From the NCBI RefSeq assembly GCF_004571065.1, contig NZ_SPQN01000006.1, positions 43,369 to 107,368 on the forward strand: a DNA stretch of 64,000 bases, written 5' to 3'. Source of the stretch: Geodermatophilus sp. DF01-2 (GTDB lineage Bacteria; Actinomycetota; Actinomycetes; Mycobacteriales; Geodermatophilaceae). A program made the translations under genes and the position numbers. Under the pieces are notes generated by a model that was not told where the DNA came from, made no database searches, and was given only the letters and a program-made list of their open reading frames with translations. Below, in pieces: positions 50,336 to 58,600 of this stretch; position 1 is the first letter of the stretch; every line of letters begins with the position of its first letter.

Positions 50336-51753
50336 CCACCGACTGGGACGTCGTCGTCATCGGCGCCGGCATCGCGGGGTTGACCGCCGCGCGGGTCGCC
50401 GCGGAGCGGGGCCTGCGAGTGGTGGCCCACGACCGGATGAGCCCCGGCGGGCAGCTGGTGAACCTCACCGCGCTGCACGATTTTCCGGTGCCGTCGGGGC
50501 CGGAGCTGATGACCACCCTCACCGCCGCGGCCGAGGCGGCCGGCGTCCGGATCGGATACGCGGAGGTGACCCGGGTGCGCCCGGGGACGCCGGTGCGGCT
50601 GGAGACGTCCGAGGGCGAGGTGACCGCGGAAGTGGTGGTCGTCGCGGCCGGGCTCGGCCCCGGGCGGCTGGGGCTGCCCGGGGAGGAGGCGCTCGTCGGC
50701 CGCGGCATCTCCACCTGCGCCGGCTGCGACGGGCCGCTGTTCCGCGGCCGCCCGGTCGCCGTCGTCGGCGACGACGAGTGGACGGCGGAGGAGGCGCTCG
50801 AGCTGGCCGGCTACGCGTCGGCGGTGACCGTGCTGGTGCCGGGCTCCCCCCGCTGGTCGGCGGAGCGGGCCGAGCGGCTGGCGGCGGTCGAGACGGTCGA
50901 GGTGGTGACCGGTGCGACGGTGACCGCGCTGCGCGGCGAGGGCGTGCTGTCCGGCGTCGCCGTCCGTACCGGGGACGCGGAGCGCGAGCTGGCGGTCGCC
51001 GGGGTGTTCCCGTTCGTCGGCCGCCGCGGGCCCGAGGGCCTGGTCGACGGGCTGCCGACCGACGAGGACGGCCGGCTGGTCCCCGACGACGAGGTCCCCG
51101 GGCTGCTGGTGGCCGGCGACGCGCGGGCCGGCGCGGAGCAGTCACTGGCCGCCGCCGAGGCCGACGGGCGCGCCGCCGGGGAGGCCGCCGCGCAGGCGCT
51201 GGCGGCCACGGCCGGGTCGCTGCGGATCGTCGACCCGACCTACGGCCTGCCGCCGGAGGAGGACGACGCAGCCGTCGTCGCCGGGAGCACGGCGACCTGG
51301 ACCGACGTCGCGCTCTTCACCAACTCCAAGCCGAACGCGACCGAGCTGCTGCGCGGACTGGGCGGGCGGCTGCAGGCGCACTGGGAGCTGCCGGAGCTGG
51401 GCTTCGCGGCCAAGGACAACGCCTCGGTGCCGGCCGACAAGGACACCATCGACTGGCTGTCGCAGCGCTTCAAGATGGTGCTGGTGGCGGTCGGCGACTA
51501 GGGCTCGTGCTCGTCGTGGAGTCTCCACGACTCGGTGGAACTGGAGAAGCGCGGCGTCGCGGCACCGCTGGTGGTGACCGAGACGTTCCTGCCGCTGGTG
51601 CAGGCGCAGGCCCAGGCGCGGCGGGTGACCCCGCGGTTCCTGGTGGTGCCGCACCCGGTCGGCGGGCTGAACGAGGCGGAGCTGGCCGGCCGGATCGACG
51701 GCGCGGCGGCGGAGCTGCTGCGGATGGCCGACGAGGCGAGGGGGCGCCCGTGA
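50332..51753 (+). CDS. Thioredoxin-reductase-like flavoprotein fused to UGSC selenoprotein domain; Sec encoded by in-frame TAG
   Basis: Predicted 473-aa selenoprotein. Residues 1-295 are a thioredoxin reductase-like module: VVVIGAGIAGLTAARVA (FAD), GGQLVN, the redox pair C129-A-G-C132 in CAGCDGPLF, and VAGDARAGAEQSLAAAEADG. Residues about 297-473 are a UGSC-family domain: LFTNSKPNATELLRGLG, then SQRFKMVLVAVGD, TAG at 51499-51501, and GSCSSWSLHDSVELEKRGVA on to TGA at 51751. The TAG stands exactly where U of the UGSC motif belongs (residue 390). The coding frame continues 84 codons, a SECIS-like hairpin follows, and the next gene overlaps the distal TGA by 4 bp. Geodermatophilus and Blastococcus are known to use UAG for Sec. 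Without recoding the protein would end at residue 389. U390/C393 is presumably reduced by its own flavin domain. Confidence 0.9.
51513..51531 (+). promoter_or_regulatory. bSECIS-like hairpin after the TAG Sec codon
   Basis: GTCGTGGA (51513-51520) pairs perfectly with TCCACGAC (51524-51531) around the loop GTC; opening one A-U pair gives AGUCU. The loop starts 19 nt after the TAG and begins with G. This fits the bacterial SECIS rule: apical loop 16-37 nt from the Sec codon, with G among its first two bases. It should bind the Sec-specific elongation factor SelB. Confidence 0.8.
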
Positions 51754-52793
51754 CTGCGGGAGTGCTCGACCTGCCCGGGGTCACGGAGGAGAGCTGGCAG
51801 GAGGAGGCGTACCGCCGCGGCTGGGGCGACGGGCTGCCGCTGGTGGCCCCGACCCCGGCCCGGGTGGAGGCGGCGCTGGCCGCGCTCGACGGCATCGACC
51901 TGGAGTTGGGGCCGCTGCCGCCGTCCGGGCTGGCGCCGAGCCGGGAGAGCTTCGCAGCGAACGCGGTGATGGCCGGCTGCCGGCCCGCGGACCTGCCGGT
52001 GGTGCTCGCCGCCGTCCGCGCGCTGCAGGCGCCCGAGTACAACCTGCACGGCGTGCTGGCCACGACCCACCCGTGCGCGCCGATGGTCGTGGTCAACGGC
52101 CCGGTGCGCGGCGAGCTGGGGATCAACTCGAGCGCCAACTGCCTCGGGCAGGGCACGCGGGCCAACGCCGTCATCGGCCGGGCGGTGCAGCTGGTCACCA
52201 CGCACATCGGCGGTGCACGGCCGGGGGTCATGGACCGGGCGACGCAGGGCGGGCCGGCGAAGTACTCGTTCTGCTTCGGGGAGAACGAGGAGGAGAGCCC
52301 GTTCCCGCCCTTCTCGGTGCGCCGCGGCTACGCGCCGGGGGAGTCGGTGGTGACGGTCGCGGCCACCGAGGGTCCGCACAACGTCAACGACCACGGCGGG
52401 ACGACGGCCGAGGACCTGCTGCTCACCATCGCCGGGACGATGGCCCAGCCGGGGTCGAACAACGTGTACGTAAAGGGGCCGCACTTCCTGGTACTGGGCC
52501 CGGAGCACGCGGCGACGTTCGCCCGCGACGGGTGGACGGCGGAGGCGGTGCGGGACGCGCTGTGGGAGCGGGCGCGGATCCCGGTGTCGCAGGTGTCGGA
52601 GGCCAACCGGCGCCAGTTCGAGGACTGGGGCGTGGTACCCGACGGCGACGCGTTCACCGTCAGCACCGGCCCGGAGATGCTGCACGTGCTGGTGGCCGGG
52701 GGAGCGGGGAAGCACTCGGTGTGGATCCCGTCGTTCGGCGCGACCGCGGCGGTGTCGCGCCCGGTGCCCCGCTCGCCCGTGAACCGTGCCTGA
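51750..52793 (+). CDS. Uncharacterised protein, paralogue 1, linked to the UGSC selenoprotein
   Basis: Protein of 347 aa that I do not recognise by function. GTG at 51750 overlaps the selenoprotein stop, so it is translated together with it. Features are RGWGDGLPLVAPTPARVEA near the start, MAGCRPADLPVVLAAVRAL, YNLHGVLATTHPCAPMVVVN, SANCLGQGTRANAVIGRAVQ, GGARPGVMDRATQGGPAKYS and FCFGENEEE. It is soluble, with no signal peptide or membrane segment. The Cys residues (AGCRP, HPC, ANC, SFC) could take part in redox or metal chemistry. The next gene encodes a homologue with the same motif order, so the two probably form a heteromer working with the selenoprotein. Confidence 0.85.
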   Translation: MTAGVLDLPGVTEESWQEEAYRRGWGDGLPLVAPTPARVEAALAALDGIDLELGPLPPSGLAPSRESFAANAVMAGCRPADLPVVLAAVRALQAPEYNLHGVLATTHPCAPMVVVNGPVRGELGINSSANCLGQGTRANAVIGRAVQLVTTHIGGARPGVMDRATQGGPAKYSFCFGENEEESPFPPFSVRRGYAPGESVVTVAATEGPHNVNDHGGTTAEDLLLTIAGTMAQPGSNNVYVKGPHFLVLGPEHAATFARDGWTAEAVRDALWERARIPVSQVSEANRRQFEDWGVVPDGDAFTVSTGPEMLHVLVAGGAGKHSVWIPSFGATAAVSRPVPRSPVNRA

Positions 52794-53805
52794 CCTGCCG
52801 CTGTTCGGTCCGGACGCCGACCCGGCGGAGGCGCTGGCCGACCTGCTCGCCGCCGGGCTCGGCGACGGGCTGCCGGTGGTGCCGCCGTCGGCGGCCCGGC
52901 TGGCTGCCATGGTGGCCGGGGTCGGCGGTCCGGACGCCGTCCTCGGCCAGGTGCCGCCGCTGTTCGGTGACCTGACCGTGCGGGCGGTGGCCTGGTACGC
53001 GGTGCTGGCCGGGTGCCGGCCGGCCGAGCTGCCGGTGGTGGTGGCCGCGGCGCGGGCCGCGCTGGAGCCGGAGTTCAACCTGCTCGGCATCGCGACCACG
53101 ACCGGATCGCCCGCGGTGGCGGTGCTGGTGCACGGGCCGGTCGCGTCGTCGCTGGGGCTGACGCCCGTCGGCGGGCTGGGGCCGGGAGCGCGGGCCAACG
53201 CCTGCGTCGGGCGGGCGGTGGCGCTGGCGCTGGCCGGCATCGGCGGCGCGCGGGCCGGCCTGACCGACATGGCGACGATCGGACAGCCGGGGAAGTACAC
53301 GTTCTGCACCGCCTCGCTGCCGGGGCCGTTCCCGCCCCTGGCCGCTGGGGACGCGGTGACCGTCGTCGGGGCGAGCGGGGTGGTGGAGGTGCTGCCCGCC
53401 TCCGGGTACCGGACACCCGCCGAGGTGCTCGCGCCCGCCGCCGCGGCGTTGGCCGGGGTCGCGCTGGCCGCGGGTGACCCGACCCGCTTCCGGGACGGCG
53501 AGCAGTTCCTGCTGCTGCCGCCCGAGCTGGCCGGGTTCCTCGACGCGCACGGCTGGGCCGGGGAGCGAGCGGCGGAGTTCCTGTTCGCGGAGGGCAACGC
53601 CCTGCTGGCCGCGGCTGCCGCACGGCTGTCCGAGGTGTCCTCGGCCTACGCGGCGGGTGACCTGCGGGTGGCCGCCTCGGCGGACGACGTCCGGGTCGTC
53701 GTCACCGGCGGTCTGGGCGTCAAGATGGCCCTGTTGCCCACCTGGATGGGCGGCACCCGCTCGGTCACAGCCGCCGTCCGCGCGTTGCATGACCTGACCC
53801 CGTGA
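52786..53805 (+). CDS. Uncharacterised protein, paralogue 2, linked to the UGSC selenoprotein
   Basis: Protein of 339 aa homologous to the preceding gene product: LGDGLPVVPPSAARLAAMVA, LAGCRPAELPVVVAAARAAL, FNLLGIATTTGSPAVAVLVH, GARANACVGRAVALALAGIG, GGARAGLTDMATIGQPGKYT and FCTASLPGPFPP. Two Cys of paralogue 1 (in HPC and ANC) are not kept at the same place, while AGCRP and the FC after the KYT/KYS motif are shared. The C-terminal part continues with VRVVVTGGLGVKMALLPTWM. GTG at 52786 overlaps the upstream gene by 8 bp. Last gene of the operon. Function unknown. Confidence 0.83.
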   Translation: MPDLPLFGPDADPAEALADLLAAGLGDGLPVVPPSAARLAAMVAGVGGPDAVLGQVPPLFGDLTVRAVAWYAVLAGCRPAELPVVVAAARAALEPEFNLLGIATTTGSPAVAVLVHGPVASSLGLTPVGGLGPGARANACVGRAVALALAGIGGARAGLTDMATIGQPGKYTFCTASLPGPFPPLAAGDAVTVVGASGVVEVLPASGYRTPAEVLAPAAAALAGVALAAGDPTRFRDGEQFLLLPPELAGFLDAHGWAGERAAEFLFAEGNALLAAAAARLSEVSSAYAAGDLRVAASADDVRVVVTGGLGVKMALLPTWMGGTRSVTAAVRALHDLTP

Positions 53806-53850
53806 CGGGCAGTTCCCTCTGGGACGACGACCGAGTCGAGGAGGGCACGG

Positions 53851-54084
53851 ATGCGTAGGACACGGCGGTGGCTGGCCGGAACGGTGCTGGCGGTCGGCCT
53901 GGGGCTGACCGGCTGCGCGGCGGGCGAGGAGGCGGACCCGCCGGGCGACGCGGTGCCGGGCGAGGAGGCCGACACCGCGGAGGACCCGGATCCGGTCGAT
54001 GGCGGCGAGGAGGACCCGGACGGCATCGATCCCGGAACCGGTGGCATCGACGACGACGACGACACGGACGACAACAGCAACTGA
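53851..54084 (+). CDS. Small acidic lipoprotein
   Basis: Predicted 77-aa lipoprotein: RRTRRWLAGTVLAVGLGLTGC gives a signal peptide with lipobox LTGC (Cys22). Everything after it is Asp/Glu/Pro/Gly-rich with a run of Asp near the end. GGAGG-like bases lie before the ATG at 53851. No domain is recognisable; the mature part is probably disordered and anchored on the outer face of the membrane. It stands alone beside the flank of the Wadjet region. Confidence 0.6.
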   Translation: MRRTRRWLAGTVLAVGLGLTGCAAGEEADPPGDAVPGEEADTAEDPDPVDGGEEDPDGIDPGTGGIDDDDDTDDNSN

Positions 54085-54498
54085 GTTCACCCGGCGGGCT
54101 CCGCGGCGCCGGGCGCCGCACCGGCCGGCGGGCCGCTCCGGCGGCGACCCGTCCCGGCGCGGCCTGGTCATCTGCGAGCCCCCGCCGCGGTCATGGGCGA
54201 CCGCAGACGCGGCATTCCCCGTCCTGCGTGCGGATGTAGTGGTCGAGCGGTCCAGGGCGGAGTCGCCGGCCCCGACGAGGAGCCGCCGATCGCCGGGACG
54301 ACGACCCGTCAGCAGGCCGGCGGTCGTGACGCAGGTGACCGTCACCAGGATCGCGCGTCGCCGGGGTCGGTGCCTGCCGCGCCGACGGGTGTCGGGAAGG
54401 GCGGCGGCCGAGCGCGAGTGAAGAGGGCACCGGAACCTCTGCGGGAGGTGGCGTCGTCACGTGGCCACCGTGGCGGCCGGTGCGGTCAGGACGACGAG
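54085..54498. other. Gene-free left flank of the Wadjet region
   Basis: About 414 bp between the small lipoprotein and jetD. It holds a direct repeat copy (54103-54152) whose first 17 bases are a near-palindrome (GCGGCGCC-G-GGCGCCGC, a possible terminator). On the minus strand at 54191-54253 there is a short coding-like stretch reading GPLDHYIRTQDGECRVCGRP then stop. Its DGECRVCGRP resembles the Zn/HNH start of homing-type nucleases. The rest shows nothing recognisable. Confidence 0.5.
54103..54152 (+). repeat. Imperfect direct repeat flanking the Wadjet locus, left copy
   Basis: About 50 bp starting GCGGCGCCGG that match 61938-61987 at roughly 43 positions, including a stretch of 44 with 40 identities. 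The copies are 7.8 kb apart, in the same orientation, and enclose jetABCD plus the toxin-antitoxin genes. The sequence contains a hairpin that could act as a terminator after the lipoprotein gene. Confidence 0.55.
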
Positions 54499-55698
54499 TC
54501 ATCCCCAGGCGCCGACATGTCGGCAGGACAGCGCGGGGTCGACCAGCGAGAGCCGCACCCGCTCCTGCTCCAGCCGCACCGATGGTCCGAGCGCGTCGGT
54601 GACCAGGTCGGTGTAGAGCTCGGCCTCGTCGTCGGTCAGCCGGTCGAGCCGTTCGGCGGTCGGACTGGCCTCGCGGACCCACTGGGTCGGGTGGGCGAGC
54701 AGTGTGGCGCGGTCCATGAGCAGGGAGCGGGCGTGCGGGAAAGCGGCGCGCAGCCGGTCGAGGATGGCGAAGCCGTGGGTGTCGATGTCGCCCCAGTAGC
54801 GGAGATCGCGGTCGACCAGCCAGCGCAGCGGCGCCAGTCGGCCGGCCGCGTAGCCGCCGCCGAAAACCACCGCGGTGCCGGGCCGAGCCGGTATCGCCAG
54901 GTAGGTGATCTCGTTCTCCACGACCACGACGGTGTCCGCAGCCAGCGGCGCGCCCGTCAGCTCCTCGACGCGGACGGCGATCTCGGTGAACGGCCCGCCG
55001 TGTCCGGGAGGGAGCCGCACGCGGACGTGGTCGGGCTTGCTGCGGAATCCGTGCCGGCCGGCGAAGTCCGACCGCGGACGGCCGGCATCGATCCGTTCCG
55101 GGGAGAGCTGGCGTTCCAGCAGATCGGTCAGCAGGCCGCGGTTCGCCTCGACGAACTTGGTGTCGACCCCGGGGACGTCGATCTCGCGCAGGTAGCTGCC
55201 CGGGCGGGCCTCCCGGTCGATCCAGAGCACGGTGGTGAGCAGCAGGTCCCAGTCGTCCGCGGCGACGAGGACGCGCATCGGGTGCGCGGTCATCCACTGG
55301 GCCAGCGCCGGCGCCCGCGTACGGGTTGCGGCCAGCCGGGCGTCGAACGCCTCGACGTCACGGCGCACGCCGAGCACGGCGACCAGGTCGGTCCAGCTGT
55401 CGACGGCGACGCGCGCCGGTAGCCGGTTGACCCCGATCAGTCGACCACCGACCGGCGCCTCCGCCACCCGCACGCCCCGAGGGACCGCCGTCCAGCCGGC
55501 CCGCCAGGCGCGGACCTCGTCGAAGCGGTCGCCGATGTCGCGCGGCCCGGGTCCGCGGATGGGCAGGTCCAGCGGCGCGAAGGGCTGGCCCGAGGCGTGG
55601 GCGGTGAGGAAGTCGCCGCGGTCCCACCGGCGGCGCAGCCGGTCGCGGACGCCGGGCCACGTCGTCCACTCCGGCCGTTGCTGCGCCCGCGCCGGCAC
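54499..55698 (-). CDS. jetD: Wadjet anti-plasmid system protein JetD (DUF3322/DUF2220, Toprim nuclease)
   Basis: Protein of 399 aa. It is the nuclease subunit that cuts circular DNA extruded by JetABC. The N-terminal DUF3322 arm starts WPGVRDRLRRRWDRGDFLTA and continues RAWRAGWTAVPRGVRV. The C-terminal Toprim-like domain has VVENEITYLAIP (acidic Glu261/Glu263) and YWGDIDTHGFAILDRL (Asp304/Asp306), the paired acidic metal-binding sites. GTG start one base after the jetC stop; last gene of the operon. Length is normal. Confidence 0.9.
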   Translation of the reverse strand: MPARAQQRPEWTTWPGVRDRLRRRWDRGDFLTAHASGQPFAPLDLPIRGPGPRDIGDRFDEVRAWRAGWTAVPRGVRVAEAPVGGRLIGVNRLPARVAVDSWTDLVAVLGVRRDVEAFDARLAATRTRAPALAQWMTAHPMRVLVAADDWDLLLTTVLWIDREARPGSYLREIDVPGVDTKFVEANRGLLTDLLERQLSPERIDAGRPRSDFAGRHGFRSKPDHVRVRLPPGHGGPFTEIAVRVEELTGAPLAADTVVVVENEITYLAIPARPGTAVVFGGGYAAGRLAPLRWLVDRDLRYWGDIDTHGFAILDRLRAAFPHARSLLMDRATLLAHPTQWVREASPTAERLDRLTDDEAELYTDLVTDALGPSVRLEQERVRLSLVDPALSCRHVGAWG

Positions 55699-55699
55699 G

Positions 55700-58600
55700 T
55701 CAGCGTCCGCCGCCGGCGGCCCGGCGCAGCGCCTGCTGCTCGCGGTACTCCTCGATGGTCAGGCTCTGCAGCCGCGAGTAGTTGCCCGCCGGGTTGTCGA
55801 CGAAGCCGACGGCGGCCACGTGCGGCTCGATCACGTGGATCTTCTGCAGCGGCGTGACGATGAGCAGCTGCAGCCCGAGCCGGGTGAACAGGGTGAGCGC
55901 GAAGCGGGTGGACTCGTCGGAGCCGCGGCCGAAGGCCTCGTCGATGACGACGAATCGGAAGGTCTTCGATCGGGCGGCGGCCGGGTCGAGCCGGAACTGG
56001 TAGGCAAGCGAGGCGGCGAGGATGGTGTAGGCGAGCTTCTCCTTCTGCCCGCCGGACTTCCCGCCGGAGTCGCTGTAGGTCTCGTGCTCGGCGTCGTCCT
56101 CCCGCCAGCGCTCCGAGGCGGTGAAGACGAACCAGTTGCGGACGTCGGTGACGAAGCGGGCCCACTGGCGGTCGGTGTCGGCGTGGCCCGGGCGGCCGCG
56201 GAGCCGCTCGACGATCGCCTGCACCTGCAGGAAGCGCTGCTCGGAGTACTGGTCGTCGCCGTCGGCGAGCGCGTCGTCGGTGCAGGCCCGCAGGTCCCGC
56301 TTGAAGTCCTTCACGTCGGGGCGGGGGGTCGGCTGGGAGTCCAGGCGGATGTAGCGGCCGGGGTTGTAGTCGATGTCGACCAGTGAGGCGTTGATGGTGG
56401 CCACCCGCTGGGTGATGAGCTCGGCGCGCCGGTTGAGCTCGGCGAGGAAGCCGGCGATGTCGCGGATGGTGTTCTCGTTCAGGTACTGCTTGAAGGTGGC
56501 CTCGAAGCGGGGCAGGTCGTCGCCGGTCAGCCGGGCGTGCAGGGCCCGGAACTCGCCCGTGGCGGCGATGGAGGCGTCCATCTCGGCGGTCTCGGTGGGG
56601 TGGTCGCGGCGGAAGTCGGCCATCTTCCGCACCAACCGGGTCTCGGCGTTCGCCTGCCGCGTAGCCCGGTGCTCCCGCTCCCGGGTGAGCTGCCGGGAGA
56701 GGGTCTCCTCCAGTGCGTCGACCTCGTCGAGGGAGTCGGGCGGCCCGCCGTCGCCGCGCAGGGCCGCGGCTCGCGCGTCGAGTGCGGCCAGGTGGTCGGC
56801 CGGCACGGAGGCCGCGGCCTCGAGCCGGGCGGCGACGGCGGCGGCCCGCTGTTCGGCCTCGGTCAGTTCGCTGCGGTGCCCGCCGCGCCGCTGTTCGCAG
56901 GCCGACCGCTGCTCGTCGGCGAGCGTGATGGCCTCGCGCACCGCGCCGAGCTCGCGGTCGATCCGGTCCAGCACGCCGGAGGCGGCCAGCAACCGCTCGC
57001 GCTCGGCGGCGAGGTCGGCGATCCGCCGGACGCACGCCTCCCAGTCCAGCTCGGCCCAGCTGTCGAAGACGTCGAGCTTGCTCAGCGTGCGGTCCCGCTC
57101 CGTCGCGGTGTCGTACCCGGCCCGGGTCCGCGTGCGCTCCTCGGCCAGCCGGTTGAGCCGCTCCTGCACGGTCTGCGCCTGGGCGAGCAGCGCCCGGACC
57201 TTGTCCTCGTTGGTCCAGCCGAGCACGTAGGAGCGGCGGTCGTCGATGCGGGTGGCGTCGTTCTTCTCGTGCCGGCCGCCCGGCTCCTTGACCTGACCGG
57301 CGCGGGTGACCGCCTTCGGGGTGCGCTGGAACTCCTCGATGGAGACCACGCACTCGTGGTCGGCCCGCCGGGCGAGCTGGGCCTCGACCCACGACGCCAG
57401 CGGCGAGTCCTTCACCTCCAGCCTGGCGGCCAGCGACCCGGCCGACGGCAGCGCCGGAACGGCGGACATGCGGGCGGGAACGCGGTAGTACACCAGCCGG
57501 GCGCCCAGATGGTGGGCGTCGATCCAGCGGGAAACCACCGGGTAGTGCTCATCAGGCACCAGCAGGGAGAGGGCGAAGCCGCGCAGCAGCCGCTCGGCGG
57601 CGCCCTCCCACTCCCGGTGGGCTTCGCCGACCTGGATCAGCTCGCCGGCGAAAGGGAGCGCGGCACCGGGGACGCCGAGTTCGGTGACCAGCCGCTGCCG
57701 CAGCTCCAGGCTCTGCCGCGGCAGGCTGCTGCTGCGGCCCCGGAGGCTGGCCAGCTCGGCGCGCAGGTCGTCGGACTCGGTGCGCAGGCCGTCCTCGGCG
57801 ACGGCGAGCTCGCTGAGCCGGTTCTGCGCGTCGGCGGCGACGGTCGCCGCGCGCCGGCCGGCCTCGGCGACCTCGGCCCGCCGGGCGGCGAAGGTTCCCT
57901 CGTCGGCGACCGGGTCCAGTCCGGCGGCGGCGAGCAGTCCGGCGAAGGTCGAGGCCTTGGCGCGACGGGCGTCGCGGACCCGCTCCTCGACCGCGACGAG
58001 CTCGTCGATGCGGGCCAGCCGGTCGCCCCCGTGACCCGCGCGCTCGACGATCAGCTGCCCTTCCCGCGAACGGGAGCGGGTGAGGTCGTCGGCGAGCCGG
58101 GCGAGCTCCCGGTCGTCGTCCTCGACCGCCTGGCGCAGCCGCTCGATGCGGCGGGCCAGCAGGCCGGCGCGCAGCCGGGCGGTGTGCACCGGCAACGCGT
58201 CGCGCTGGGCGCCGAGCGCGGCGATCTCGCCACCGAGCCGCTCGTGCGTGTCGGCGTCGGCGAGCAGGGGGCGCAGCTGCTCCAGCTGGCTGCGGGCGCG
58301 GACGACGGATTCGTGCGCCCGGGTCAGGTCGTCGAAGTGGGCGACCAGCCGGTCGATCCAGCCGGCGGCGTCGAACGGCTCCAGCATGTGGCTGCGGACG
58401 AAGCCGTTGAGGTCGCTGACCGCCTTCATCGACACGGTCTGGTGGAACAGCTCGAGCGCCTGCTCGGAGTCGATGCCCAGGCGGCGGCGGTAGTCGCGGC
58501 CGTAGTCGGGGAATGCGCCGAACACGCCGATTCCGGGCTGCTTCCGCAGCCGGCGCCTGAGCGCGGCGACGTCGGTGCCGAAGTCGGCGAAGTCGGCGGC

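Noticed and set aside
51535..51753. Possible separate small gene (GTG 51535, 72 aa) after the flavoprotein
   Set aside because: It has no ribosome site, begins in the middle of the UGSC domain (after GSCSSWSLHDS), and is in the same frame as the flavoprotein. It is explained better as the C-terminal part of the UAG-Sec protein.
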